A stretch of 64,000 bases of DNA, taken from positions 2,236,501-2,300,500 of the forward strand of contig NC_064548.1 of the NCBI RefSeq assembly GCF_023856365.1. The letters run 5' to 3'. The DNA is from Brienomyrus brachyistius (Eukaryota > Chordata > Actinopteri > Osteoglossiformes > Mormyridae). A program made the translations under genes and the position numbers. The notes beneath the pieces were generated by a model, which saw only the letters and a list, made by a program, of their open reading frames with translations, was not told the DNA's origin and made no database searches. Below, piece by piece: positions 48,867 to 60,600 of the stretch. The first letter of the stretch is position 1, and every line of letters starts with the position of its first letter.

Positions 48867-49090
48867 CAGTGGTGGCTTAATGGTTAGGGAAGCGTACTTG
48901 TAATTGAAATATTGCAGGTTCACATCACTGACCAGCAAGGCACCACTGAGGTACTGCTTCATGGGTGCTGAATTGTCCCCTGTTATGTCACATTGTCACA
49001 TATGGGTTAAATGCAGAGGACATATTTCATTGTTGTGCACGTATGCTGTGGTCAGCAATGACAAGTGTCAACAATGACAATTAATCACTC
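48867..49090 (+). mobile_element. tRNA-derived SINE of a second family
   Basis: GGGCAGTGGTGGCTTAATGGTTAGGGAAG and ATTGCAGGTTCACATCAC are diverged A and B boxes. The body (GACCAGCAAGGCACCACTGAGGTAC ... GGGTTAAATGCAGAGGACA ... TTCATTGTTGTGCAC) matches a well-known fish SINE with a LINE-like tail ending TGACAATTAATCACT. It differs from the 352-bp family elsewhere in the window. Confidence 0.75.
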
Positions 49091-49158
49091 CCTCCCTGGC
49101 TACTGCTATGGGCACTGCCCTTTGCAGACAACTTACCCAACAAGAGCAATTTGAGGGA

Positions 49159-49640
49159 TGTAAAGATACTTTATTGATCCCCATGGGGAAATTATCAATT
49201 ATTATTTATTATAATGTAATACTTCACTGTCCAATGTGGAATTTAATAGGAGCGAGGTATACCTTGATTGAGAAGCCTTATGTCCTGACAGTAAAAGCTT
49301 CTGCTGAGTCTCTCTGTACTTGTCATGAGGCTGCGGGACCATTTGGCTGAGTTTAACAGGTGAAACGGACAGTTACTGGGGTGGAAGGGGTCTTTAATAA
49401 TTTCAATGGCTATGGCTCTGCAGTACCTGGTGTAGATGTCCTGCAGGGAGGATAGGTCAGATCTGCAGCTACGCTCTGCTGCTTTAAACACACTCTGCAG
49501 GGTTTTGCCATCTTGGATGGTCCAGAAACCAAACCACGCTGTGATGCTCATGGTCAGGATGCCCTCAGAAGTAGAAGGTCTTGAGGATTGCAGAAGAGAC
49601 CTTAAATTCCTTAGCTGCTTCAGGTGAAAAAGTCACTGCG
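49159..49640 (-). mobile_element. LINE 3' end (Rex1/L2-like), 5'-truncated
   Basis: The tail 'GATACTTTATTGATCCCCATGGGGAAATT' is a common fish LINE 3' end read in reverse. The minus frame 49243-49551 gives MSITAWFGFWTIQDGKTLQS, VFKAAERSCRSDL, LQDIYTRYCRAIAIEIIKDP, FHPSNCPFHLLNSAKWSRSL, the end of a LINE polymerase. It differs from the LINE at 10112 in tail and sequence. Confidence 0.7.
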
Positions 49641-49835
49641 TCGCCTTAGTAATCTGAGCAGGTATGTGTACACTACCAGTCAAAAGTTTTTGCACTCAGA
49701 TTTTATACATTTGCATGTTACTCACTCACCATTTATTAAAAAACACTATTCTTTGATAACAAATTGACAGTATGTTCTAAATGCTAAATGCTGTTGTAAA
49801 TGCTAGAGGTCACTTTGCTGAATAAAAGATGAGAA

Positions 49836-51039
49836 ATATCATTAATGTAAGTTAGGATCAATAGTGGTCTTAAAATTGAACCCTGCGGTACCTCACTGTG
49901 ACATTGTGCCTCTAATAACTACCCGCTGCTTCCTGTCTTTTAACCAGTTATCGATCCAAGCTGCTACAGTTCCTAAAACCCCTGAGCTTAAGCAAGAGCC
50001 GTTTGTGGGGGACAACATCAAAGGCCTTCTGGAAATCTAAGTAGATCACATTGTAGGCCTTTTTGTGATCAATTTCTCTTGCAGCTTCCTCAAAGAACTG
50101 AAGTAGATTCGTTAAACAAGATCTACCTCTCCTAAATCCTTGTTGGCTATTCCTCAGAATGTTATTTGCATCCAGGTAATCTACCATTGTTGTCATACCC
50201 GGCTCGTACGATCCTTGTGTGTGCCACGCCCCCCTGATTATCCACGTGTGCTTCCCTGATCATACCCAGCTGTGTCTAGTTATTTTTGCTCCGTCTTGTG
50301 TATTTCAGTCCGCGTCTTGCCCTGGTTCCTTGTCTGTCATTGATGTCAGTCAGTGTCTGATGTTCCCTGCACCCTGTTTTGGAGAATAAACCCCGTTTCC
50401 CGGTACTTTTCCGGCTTGCCTGTTCCTGCTCGCTCGCCTGCCTGCACGCTCACCCAGCGATCGCGAGCGAGTCGTGACAATTGTCACTTTGATTATAGCT
50501 TCCATTATTTTTCCAGTAATGCTACTTAATCTGATTGGCCTATAATTTGCTGGATTACTTCTATCCCCTTTTTTGAATATGGGCGTTATATTAGCTCGCT
50601 TCCAATCAGAAGGTACCACAACAGCAGATAACGATTTCTGGAAAAGTAAAGTTAAAGTTTGGCTAATAATATTACTCATATCTTTTAAAACTATAGGTAA
50701 GATGCCATCAGGACCCTGCAAATTATTTTATTTTGAGCTTAGCTAGGCTTTTTACCATATGAGCCTCTGTATTTGCACTAAATTGTGGCAAGTTACTTGT
50801 GTCCTCAACTGTGAACACCCATGTAAAATAATCATTAAACTGTTTCACTATATCAGTTATCATTTTCAATTATAAAACCGTTACTATACTGCAGATTAGT
50901 GATTTCGGCTTTTAGAGCTCTTTTGGAGTAAAAGTATTAGAAGAAACTTTTAATGTCATCCTTAGCTTCCAATGCAGTCTTCCTTTCTACATTCCTCTTA
51001 GCGAGTGTAATGAAATTTTTTAACTCAACCTGTAGACTG
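49836..51039 (-). mobile_element. CR1-type LINE fragment, copy 2, split by a solo LTR
   Basis: Homologous to 19286-20975 of the longer CR1 copy. The minus strand reads GPDGILPIVLKDMSNIISQT, VPSDWKRANITPIFKKGDRS, NPANYRPIRLSSITGKIMEA (50721-50480), then after the LTR MVDYLDANNILRNSQQGFRR, SCLTNLLQFFEEAAR, VIYLDFQKAFDVVPHKRLL (50190-49948). It lacks the family-B LTR that interrupts the other copy, and so shows that LTR's empty site. Confidence 0.88.
50191..50479 (+). mobile_element. Solo LTR, family A copy 2 (289 bp)
   Basis: Starts TGTCATACCCGGC, ends GAGTCGTGACA, with perfect 5-bp duplication ATTGT (50186-50190 and 50480-50484). AATAAA near 50384 gives + orientation. Same family as 2891-3177 by start, end and length. 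It interrupts the CR1 copy, so it is younger than that insertion. Confidence 0.92.
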
Positions 51040-51154
51040 TTCAGTATTATCCACTCCTAATAAATGTAACCTGGCACTTTTATGGTCCCCTCCACTCCAT
51101 CAGTATCACCTCATGGGGTGAATCCACGTATGACTGCAGGGTCTGCAATAGCTA

Positions 51155-51294
51155 CCTGCAGGTTACGGTCGGGGACGCCCCACCTCGGCGTGAAGTGCCT
51201 GCAGGTTACGGTCGGGGGCGCCCCGCCTCGGCGTGAGGTGCCTGCAGGTTACGGTCGGGGGCGCCCCGCCTCGGCGTGAGGTGCCTGCAGGTTT
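51155..51294. repeat. 43-bp minisatellite, about three units, reverse orientation
   Basis: Units CCTGCAGGTTACGGTCGGGG, GCGCCCCGCCTCGG, CGTGAGGTG are the reverse complement of the array at 18354-18782. The first unit is diverged; the other two are identical in sequence. Confidence 0.92.
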
Positions 51295-52019
51295 TGGACA
51301 AAATGCTCAAACTCCAGGCTCTCTCACTCTGGTTTATCTGCAAATTGGTTAGTTTCAATCCCATTGCTTGCAGAGGAATTGTATCACCATTAGGCCCTTG
51401 AAAAAGGCTCTTAAACCCAGCTGCTTCAAGAATGCTGGATGCTGATTGACCCTGCACTGTGACTCCAAAATGACTCTCTCCTATATACTGTATGTACAAA
51501 TGTGTTTGTTTCTTTTGTGGAGAACAAGATGGGATATGCAAAAACCATATTTCCCCATGGGGGTGAATAATGTACCGTTATTTCCACTGTTCATGCAGTT
51601 GAATACTTTCTGAAGCTGCTTTGGTGGAAGCTCGGCTCCAGAGACCCTGCAGCTTTTGGTTTAAGTCCTTAATTCAGCTGCCAAGGGTTAGAGCAGGTGT
51701 CACAGCAGACAGAGACCACCAGCCGTTTGTATTTTCTCATCATACAGGGGCTCTCTGCTGAGAATAATGTACTAATACACAAGGCTGTAATTGTAGGCTG
51801 AACACTATGTGCTAATTTTACTATTTGTGGAATAGAAGTCTTCTAGAAAAGCATGTCAGTATGCAACCAGGACGTTCCACTGCATTATCTGGAATAGGCC
51901 TGTCACGATAAACGATAAATCAATTAATTGCACAATGATTAAAATGAGGTTGATAATTTTTCCGGCAGTGATAATTTTTTTTGTTTGTTTTCCTCGTGTC
52001 TCTCTCTACTAAATGTAAA

Positions 52020-52370
52020 TATCGGCTCTTTTTTGCAAACCGGCTCATTTGGCTCAGCTCACCAGGAAGAGCCGGCTGTTTCGGCTCCTAAACGGATCTT
52101 TTTAAAAAACCCGCCCCTCACTTCATTTAACCTGATGCTGATTAGCGTGACCTGATTTGAGAGTATAAAAAATATGACGCTGTCTCGTGAGTGGGCTTTT
52201 TTGGAAGACAACGTGTTCCGGCCACTGTCGTCCTTAATGTTTAGGCAGCTCAAAAACCCGGCAAATTCTATAAAGATTAATAAAACGGCTCTTGAACAGG
52301 AGCCGGCTCCCATCGTTCACTAAAAGAGTCGGCTCAAAGAGCCATCTCGTTCACGAATGATACATCACTA
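52020..52370. mobile_element. hAT-like MITE nested in the element above
   Basis: Right end ...GATACATCACTA, inverted TAGTGATGTATC, with sub-terminal GGCTCTTTGAGCCG and GAACGATGGGAGCCGG motifs like those of 32013-32833. Left part has matching CGGCTCTTTTTTGC / GGCTCATTTGGCTC motifs. GTAATGAG on the right resembles AAAATGAG at 51946-51953, a possible duplication that would set the left end near 51954. The left limit is uncertain. Confidence 0.55.
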
Positions 52371-53025
52371 GTAATGAGGTGTGAACTCTCGTGTCAGTGG
52401 GCTCTTTGCACGTCAGCTTCCGCGTTCATGGAAATGCGGTTCACTCATTTCTGGTTTGTGAAAAATGGCATTGGTTTATACATGCCGTTTACAGGACTTG
52501 CCCAAACTTATGATCAACGACGTACATCGCTTTTGTAAATCCTTCTCCAAAGTACCAACGAGAAGATGTTTGCCTTGTCTTACATCCACGGATACGAAGT
52601 GGAGTCTTATTCGTTCAACTTTGTGGCTGGCATTAGACTGAGACGTGAAGAAGAAAAAAATCGGTTATGATGATCATCCGATTATAATTATCAATTTCGC
52701 TCAGGCAGACGTGTTCACTATAAGCGGTAAAGAAAAATGTGGCAATAAATTATATAAATATGATTATATGCAATAAATGATATTTCTTGCCAGACTAAAG
52801 TAGCTACGGATTTGCATACGGCCTGTTGAAGCACCTGTTTTGTTGTTAGTTTGCACTTTTGTTTACAAAGGTCCTAACTGGCAGTTTTGCCTGTTTTCCC
52901 TGTCTGAGCCTAATGTTAGTATTTTAAGGGCGATTTTGTTTACAGAGACTTCATAATCCATTTTACTTTTGGTTGTTTGTGTTTGGTTGTTTTGTTTATT
53001 TATTTTGGATATTAAAAATGTCTTC

Positions 53026-53383
53026 AGGGCGGCATGGTGGTGCAGTGGTTAGCACTGTTGCCTCACACCTCTGGGACCCGGGTTCGAGTCTCCGCCTGGG
53101 TCACATGTGTGTGGAGTTTGCATGTTCTCCCCATGTCGTCGTGGGGTTTCCTCCGGGTACTCCAGTTTCCCCCCCCAGTCCAAAAACATACTGAGGCTAA
53201 TTGGAGTCGCTAAATTGCCCATAGGTGTGCATGTGTGAGTGAATGGTGTGTGAGTGTGCCCTGTGATGGGCTGGCCCCCCATCCTGGGTTGTTCCCAGCC
53301 TCGTGCCCATTGCTTCCGGGATAGGCTCCGGACCCCCCATGACCCAGTAGGATAAGCGGTTTGGAAAATGGATGGATGGATGG
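53026..53383 (+). mobile_element. tRNA-derived SINE, copy 3 (358 bp), nested
   Basis: Complete copy with 12-bp duplication AAAAATGTCTTC (53014-53025 and 53384-53395). Head GGGCGGCATGGTGGTGCAGT with A box TGGTGCAGTGGTTAGC and B box GGGTTCGAGTCTCC, tail GGATGGATGGATGG. It interrupts the hAT-like element 51895-53578, so is younger. Confidence 0.95.
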
Positions 53384-53652
53384 AAAAATGTCTTCCAGTC
53401 CCAGCGTTAAATGTTCTTTAGAAATTAAAATTTTTTGGTTGTTCAAAGCGTGTACTTGCATTAATATGCCATTATTATTACATCAGTTGAAAATGGTCTC
53501 ACAACGGCAATATTGTTTATCGCAATAATTCCTGGGACAATTAATCACCTAGCAAAATTTGTTATCGTGACAGATCTAATCTGGAATGCAGTATGACATG
53601 CTCTTAAAGGTTTCCTAGTATTGATTTCTGAAGCAATTTTGCAGCAGCCTTG

Positions 53653-53690
53653 TGTGTGTGTGTGTGTGTTTGTGTTTGTGTGTGAGTGTG
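53653..53690. repeat. (TG)n microsatellite
   Basis: Impure TG run with TTTG interruptions. Confidence 0.85.
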
Positions 53691-55485
53691 TAAAAACTCT
53701 GGGCCACCTTTTGGTTGGATATGCCATGTGCATACTGAAGTGTGTGAAGGCCACCTAGCATTTGCTCTAGTTGTATGTGCACTGCCTTTTCCGTAGCAGA
53801 GCGACACTGACTATCTGGAGCAGGGATTAGTCCTTTGAAAGTATGTGCATGAGGGGCAATGGCTACATAAAGCCTTGGTGCCAGAGGTAATCTCATTTCT
53901 GGCTGAGAGCTTAGCCAAGCGGACTCGGTTGGTTGGGAGGAATGCATCAGCTGGGTAAATGGTACATTAAAGGACTTAATGCAAGTCTAATGACTTGGCC
54001 AGAGAAGCTGTCTGTTAGATCCTAGCATATATTGCACTGGTTAAAGTATTCTGGGATCATTGTTTTAGCTGTACTCCCTGTCTGGCCTGGCTCACTATCT
54101 TCTCAAACCCATCCTGAGACCTACCGTGCTGAAAAAGGGAAAGTTCTCACCTTACATTTCTGTTCAGGACACACTCATTGTTTAAATGAGGGTGTAGAAT
54201 TGGTGATACTTATATCTACAGTAACGTGGGAATGTCATTGACCTCTGGTAATGTACAACTGGAACAGTTATTGATTATGGAAAGTAAAGGTTTAAGCATT
54301 TTCATGTTTTATTACTGTGTTTTGCCCTCTTTTTTTAATGTATAGAACCTTAAGAGAAATGTGAATATGCATGTAACATGTCTTGTATTTGACTTCATAT
54401 TAATTAAAAGGGTTCTAGATGACAGTTTGTGATGGGTTGCATAGTTATTTTAAGTTTCTCATTTTTGTAGTATTATCCACAGCAAAATCACCTTCTGAGT
54501 GAGTGTGGAGCAGTGACCCTGAAAAGCTGTGCTTTTGTCAAATGGTTTTTGTTTGTTCAGGAGAAATCAGTCTTTGAAATTACAGCCAGCATAAATGCAG
54601 GCAGTCCATCAGCAGTGTATCAGCGTGGCTCCATATTAGCTGTGCTGTGATCTGGTCTAGCCACAGTCTGCCATTTTAAGCATTCACCAGTGTGAAGGTA
54701 ATGTAGCACATGCAGTGACTAACTACCGAACATGCGCAGTGAGCTGGGGATTATAGTGGTAGCATTAAAACCCTGCATGGTGATGGTGAGACTGTCAGAC
54801 TGGTCATTTATCTTTGGGTGAGAGCATGTTAAACGAATGAAGAAGTGAACATGCAGGGCCTTTATATAAAGGGGACACTTGTAACAGTCTGCTATAATTG
54901 CATACAAGTCTGCTGCTCTGCTTGAGCCTTCTGCCGGCTGCACCTGTGCTGTTTAATTAAGTGTGACATGAGCGGTTCCAGCCCTGACCACCAGCCTGAG
55001 CATCACCACAGGGATGCCTCTGAGGTGGGGGGTGTGAAGGGGGCGGTACCTTATGGAGAACTGGGTGCTATGTGGGGCGTGGCGTAGCAGCTGGTAGGGC
55101 GGGCAGGCTCTCTGCAGTGCCCCGACCATAACCTGCAGTGCAGGCATTTCCAGTGGCTCCCTTGACTACCTCCAGACCACTGCTTTACACACGTACACTG
55201 TCCTGCTCTATGGTCTCCTACTGGCCGGTTTGTTAATTCTTTTTGTTGTACTGTTTTGTAACTTGCAGTTCAGTGTGGGAACTTATTTCAGGCAGTGATG
55301 ATGATGTGTGTTGCTCATTACCCACAGTACCTATCATTAAGGAGCATAGCTCTCTTTGGATCAATAGTCAAGTAAAAAAAAATTCTATTCTGTTGTACAC
55401 ATGCAAATTATTAATTCTTAATCTAAAGTCACTCTTTCTGTCTCCCTCCCTGGCCTCCACACCCCTCCCCCCCTCTCCTCTCTAG

Positions 55486-55866
55486 CTGGTGTCTGCTCAG
55501 CCAAACGCCTGGTGATGGTGCAGCCTGGCCCACTGGTGCGCACAGAGGGCTCCCACGCCACCATCTGGTGCAATGTGACAGGCTACAGGGGCGCCCTGGT
55601 GCAGGACTTCGAGTGGTCCATGTATCTGCCATCGGCACCAGAGCGCGAGATCCGCGTGGTGAGCACTGCCCAGGAGGATTATGCGTATGCTGCCTATGCC
55701 ACCCGTGTCGCCTCCGGTGATGTCTACGTGGAGCGGCTGGCTCCTGACTCCGTCATGCTGCACATCAGCAGGCTGCAGGCCCGCGACCAGGGTCTGTTTG
55801 AGTGCTACACGCCCAACACTGATGGGGAGTTCCTGGGCTCCTACAGTGCTAGGACGAACCTTACCG
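55486..55866 (+). CDS. igsf3: igsf3 exon encoding the first Ig V-set domain
   Basis: Between CTCTCTAG and ACCG|GTGAGT the exon encodes 127 codons in phase 1-1. Continuing the signal peptide: AGVCSAKRLVMVQPGPLVRT, EGSHATIWCNVTGY, DFEWSMYLPSAPEREIRVVS, VYVERLAPDSVMLHISRLQ, ARDQGLFECYTPNTDGEFLG, SYSARTNLT. Cys49 and Cys127 form the Ig disulphide, Trp64 is the core Trp, and DQGLFEC is the D-x-G-x-Y-x-C motif with Phe for Tyr. N-glycosylation sites are NVT (50) and NLT (145). The wording LVRTEGSH-TIWCNV-GY and YLPSAPERE-VVST is that of IGSF3 rather than PTGFRN, IGSF8 or CD101. IGSF3 is a multi-Ig surface protein. Further Ig exons lie beyond the window. Confidence 0.93.
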
Positions 55867-56379
55867 GTGAGTGCATCTCGACTCTCTTATGCTGGTTTTC
55901 AGACTCTTCCCTGAGTCTCAGCTGACTTTCTAACAGACTCAACTGTGAGCCTCAGGAAGATTATCTCTAAATTCATCCTTTGGCTTGACCAGAGCCCATC
56001 TGCTAAAGTACCTTCCCTTTCCTTTATTTCCATACTTGGATCGATTTCTCATCGCGCCACATATTTGCCGTGAGTGAATTGTTACACTGCCCCTAAAAGA
56101 TATGTAACCTGCTTTGGTCATTCAGTCATGCTTGGCCTGCAGAACCAAACCTGCTCTCTGAAGGTAGAAAGACCCAAAGTCTCTGGTTCAGACCTCTCAT
56201 CTCTTTGAAGTTGCCCTTGTGGCCTTTGCTCATTTGTCAGTTCAGTCAGTTGCTGAATACTAACTTCTTATATTTGTAATGTGTTGCTAGAAAACATCTG
56301 ATATTCATGCAACTTTAGACGGGTTTATGTGGCACTGTGAAACACTACTAAGTAGTCTGTTGCTCCATGCCTTGACTAG

Positions 56380-56770
56380 ATTAGAATCTCTTACACACAC
56401 ACACACAAAAACCGTAATCCCAGTCACGACACCCTTAACCCCTACTCAGCCCTAACCTTAACCATAAGTAACCAGCCCAAATACAAGACTTTTGGCATTG
56501 TTACTTTTTCGATTTGCATTCTTAGATTTTTATAAAATTGAGGTTATCCAAATGGGGGCCTCAAAAGATGTCCCCAAAAGTAGAGAAATTTCAGGTTTTA
56601 CTACACTCTGGGGACAATTTGGTCCTCAAATGTGATCTATGCACACACAGACCTGTGGGGACCATTCATTAATTTCTATGGCTAAAACCCTAATCCCAAC
56701 AATAACAACCTTAATCCTTAACCAGCCCTAACCTTAAGCATAACTAGTCAAACAAAATACAAGTCTTTTG
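56380..56770. repeat. Dispersed repeat with duplicated phrase
   Basis: 'CCCTAACCTTAACCATAAGT...AATACAAGACTTTTGGCAT' (56449-56500) recurs as 'CCCTAACCTTAAGCATAACT...AATACAAGTCTTTTGGTAT' (56727-56774), with 'TGGGGACAATTTGGTCC' and 'CTGTGGGGACCATTCATT' between. A fish repeat of unknown class. Confidence 0.5.
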
Positions 56771-56810
56771 GTATGTTTAGTTTTTTGATCCATAGTCATC
56801 ATTTTTTGGC

Positions 56811-57180
56811 TAGCGGCCATACCGCCTGTAATTCAGACTAGGTAATCCACGTGAAGCTAAGCAGGTTTGTACCTATCCAGTACTTGGATGGGAGACTGAC
56901 TAGGAAAGCTGGGTTGCTGCTGGAAGAGGTGTGGTGTGGCGTGGCCAACAGGTTAGCCCATCCTGTCGTCCGTGTGGATCCCAGTGTGGTGATGGGGACC
57001 ATATGCTGTAAAAATGGTGCTGTCCTTTGGATGAGACGTACACCTGAGGTCCTGACTCTATGAGGTCATAAGAGATCCTTGGGCATTATTGGAATGTGGT
57101 GGTACCCCTATGTACTGGCTAAAATTGCCCACTATGGCTCTATAAGATCTGTCTTCCTAATCATCCCCTCTATCTAATTG
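56811..57180 (+). mobile_element. 5S rRNA-derived SINE (SINE3-like)
   Basis: The first 110 bp imitate 5S rRNA: GCGGCCATACCGCC, then GAAGCTAAGCAGG (box A) and GTACTTGGATGGGAGAC (box C of the internal promoter). The body follows (TGTGGTGATGGGGACC, GGTGCTGTCCTTTGGATGAGAC, GAGGTCCTGACTCT, CCTAATCATCCCC), which is that of 5S-headed fish SINEs (SINE3 type). It is diverged from 5S at many sites and lacks the 5S 3' stem, so it is not an rRNA gene. Confidence 0.88.
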
Positions 57181-57789
57181 ATGAATTCTGTCCTGCCCCT
57201 TCCCCACCTTACATACTGTATGGTGAAAGTACTAGCGCAGAATGACTGCTGTCGCACCATCCCGCTGTTGCATGCAGTTGTATATCTGCAGAAGCTATGA
57301 AACTGTCTATGTGGCTTTTGGAAAGGAAATGTATATGTATTTGTCCATTTGTGTGCATATCACTGTTTATGAGCAGAATAAGAGGCAGTTGTCCTTGCAG
57401 GAAGCTGCCTCTGCTTCCAGCAGTTGGAATATGCCATCTCTGTACCAGTGAATGCTGTACTACCACGAGGGCAGCGTCATGTTTGCGCTCATTTGTTCTG
57501 CATGTTCTCATACTGGGACATACTCTGTCACATTATCCGTTTTATGAGAGATGTTGACATTTCTGCACCCACCCTGGTGTGAGCTATGAGCCCAATGAGA
57601 TATCATTAATGGCCAGGCCAGCCGAGACTTTATGGTGTGCTCCACAACCTTTGAACTCATGAGAACTCGCCTTGCTTCATGAGACATTTTAGAGGTTAAC
57701 CATCTGATAAGAGGCAAGACTTTGTCCTGATATGTTTGCCGAATAGAATGGAGAATGAGCTTTTACACCAGGGTCAGTCCATGCCAAAT

Positions 57790-58070
57790 CAACCAGGGGC
57801 TCCATGAGCATCATTCCTGATTTGATGAAAACTTGGTATTTTGATCCTTATAGAGAACACTGAAAATTCCCCAAGTTTTATTGAAAAATTCTGATGCAGT
57901 CCAAAGTTATGGCCCTTTCAAATTTGGGTGCCACGCCCCTTTTTTGCACTCGCGAATCGCACATATAATTTGTAAGGGTTTTCAGGAGACCATATCATCG
58001 CTTCTAAGCATGCTAGAGAGAAAATTGCTCTTCTGGTATTGCTCTTCAAAAGTGAGAAATTTGGGCATTC
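57790..58070. repeat. Dispersed repeat fragment (GCCAAATCAACCAGGG)
   Basis: The stretch beginning ATGCCAAATCAACCAGGGGC followed by AAAACTTGG and AAAGTTATGGCCC resembles a recurrent fish repeat. No ends or coding part seen. It abuts the Tc1 end at about 58070. Confidence 0.35.
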
Positions 58071-58304
58071 TCATTTAGGGGTGTACTCACTTTTGTTGCC
58101 AGCAGTTCAGACATTAATGGCTGTGTGTTGAGTTATTTTGAGGGGACATCAACTTTACACCATTATACAAGCTGTACACCGATTACTTTACATTCTATCA
58201 GAGTTTCATATTTTCATATTCATATTTTTAGCGTTGTCCCTTGAAAAGATATAATAAAATATTTACATAAATGTGAGGGGTGTACTCACTTTTGTGAGAT
58301 ACTG
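58070..58304. mobile_element. Tc1-type element, solo IR/DR end
   Basis: Two direct copies of GGGGTGTACTCACTTTTGT at 58078-58096 and 58277-58295, 199 bp apart, then GAGATACTG and TA. This is one complete IR/DR arm of a Tc1 element. No transposase or second arm is present, so it is truncated at its inner side. Confidence 0.85.
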
Positions 58305-58307
58305 TAT

Positions 58308-58479
<172 letters not shown>

Positions 58480-60600
58480 AAAGCAGTACTTTGTCTCAAG
58501 CGTGTCTTTCACTGCCTGTACTTGGTACTCTCTGGTCTAGAGCGGTGTCCCTCCCACCACACCACCTGATTTGTGGTGAACCCAGCCAGTCAACACAGAA
58601 AGATGTTGTAGACCCCAAGGAGCATGGAATCTCCAAGGTAACCTCAAGAGGCATTTTTATAAAAAATTCTAGAACGTTGCACTAATTAGCAGAAGGCACA
58701 AAAGCTAAGCAGTTACAGACTGGGCTTCAGTGAAGTTAGTGTTCTTTCGCAAAGATAAGGTACGATACATTGCTGTTACAATAAATCGCAAACCTCAACA
58801 CTGCATTTCCAAAAACACTACATTATAATGTCTTTAGGTCCATTATTAATGCACCGACTTGCCCAGTTAATAATCCCGTTGAATCCCCATCATTAATATA
58901 GGCAGAAAGCCTATAGTTTATTTGAAGAAATAACAGCATATCTTTGAGTAGAAACTACAGTTGTAACTGGTGCCTGTGTAACAAACAAATTCTCACCATT
59001 ACATAACATTAGATTAAAACTTCTAAACATTTGGTAAACGTACACACAAATGTTTATGGTAGGTTTAGTTAGCTGAAAATTATAGCGTTACCTACTGTTC
59101 CACTAATGGCCAATTAAACGTCCACAAATGTGCTGGCAAACGTCAATAAGTGCGTTTATTGATCCTTAATTTAAAACTGACAAGTTAAAAAAATCTACAG
59201 GCTGTAGCCTATCATTGGCAGGGCCGGTTATAAGTTCCCCATGGCTGGATTTTCTCTCCTGAAGTAGTGGAGGATGTTAACGTGATATATGGTCTACCTT
59301 TAAGGCCCACAAAATTGTATTTGGACAAAAATAGCCAACAACTACTTTTTTTGAAATGCTTTTATTGAACATTCAGCCTTATCACATTCCTAGATATCAA
59401 GCCTGCACGTCGTCTCCCCACTCACATGCACACAGAACAAGGTTATACTTCGCTAACAGCCCTCTTATGACGGCTACCTAGTTAATTCTGTTAATTTTAT
59501 TAAAATTTCTTCTGTCAGTTCTTAACAACTCTAGAATTAAGATCTACATTATTTATGCTTTTGCAATGTTCATTAGATAATAAACAGAATTGAATTATTA
59601 CCTCTGCTATTATAATAAATAATAAATAGTATTAATTCATATAGCCCTAATTATGAGACATACCTTAGGCCTATGCTACCCTTTGGTCCCATTGAACTTT
59701 ATTCTTTCTCTCAATGCACATGGATGCACAAAAGACAATGTTAAAAATGGCAGTATGGCAGTACTACACTCAATCAACACCAGGGAGGGCAGTGTGCAGC
59801 ACGCGTAAAGAAGTTGTTCGTATGAGTGGCAAAAGCTTAGATTGTCATCCAAAGTGTTTTAAAATCATTTTTAGTTCATAAAACCTCAGGGAGTAATTTG
59901 ATTTATTTTTCAATGCATTAATTTGTTTGTGTTTATTTTTTTAAATTCTGCTGGCAGCTCCTTGCACTTTTTCATTTAAGTTCATTGTGAACATTTCTCA
60001 AAATTAAACGTATGCTTAAAGGCATTTGAATGAAGTCTTGTGTCAGTATTTATTTTTCATTTTATGTCAACTTAAATTTTTAGAGCAGACACATATTGGT
60101 TTGAAATATCGGTTATCGGTTTCCTTGTTTAGTAATAATCAGTATTGGCATTGGCTTTGAAAGAACCATATTGATTCCCTAGACCAGACATCACATGCAG
60201 CGTTTGAGTCCTTGTGTGTGTTTGATCCTTCACATCTGATTGAGCCTGTGCATCTGTTGGAGCCTGTGCTTTCAGATTGTGCTTTTGTTCGTGTCTGTGT
60301 TTGTTTGATTCTGCCTGTCTAAGTCTTTGTGTTTATGCTCCTTTTGTGAATCTGTGTGTCATTGCTGACTGAGACTTTTTGAAGGAGCCACCAATAGGGT
60401 TTTAACAGTAAATGTATTTATTGTGTACTGTTCCATACATCATTTTGGTTTTCTATGCACCAAGAAACGGAGCGGAGACTGTTTCTACCTTGGTCCAGTC
60501 GTACATGCAGATGATGTCTCAAATGAGTTGTCGTGTTGAGTGTGATTCCAGCTACATATCAGAGTTTATAAGCTACTCTCTTTCCAGTGTTAGTATAATT

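Larger units (their letters stand above)
51895..53578. mobile_element. hAT-like element with nested insertions (1684 bp)
   Basis: A perfect 8-bp duplication ATCTGGAA (51887-51894 and 53579-53586) flanks ends TAGGCCTGTCACGATAA (left) and, inverted, TAGATCTGTCACGATAAC. Faded TIR similarity continues inwards (CAATTAAT near 51930 and 53540). No transposase frame survives. It contains a second hAT-like piece (about 52020-52370) and a SINE (53026-53383). Confidence 0.9.
37332..55485 (+). other. igsf3: igsf3 intron 1 (about 18.2 kb), TE-rich
   Basis: Donor GTGAGT at 37332 and polypyrimidine tract plus CTCTAG ending at 55485. Stretches not assigned to listed elements (37340-40204, 40585-42070, 42691-43640, 44880-47288, 47620-48750, 53587-55485) show no exon or recognisable repeat beyond short GATG, TG, TA and C runs (C19 at 45294-45312). 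Confidence 0.8.

Noticed and set aside
53049..53461. Minus-strand frames across the SINE at 53026-53383
   Set aside because: They repeat in every SINE copy and have no protein homology.
56811..56930. 5S rRNA gene
   Set aside because: Too many differences, missing 3' stem, and followed by a SINE body.
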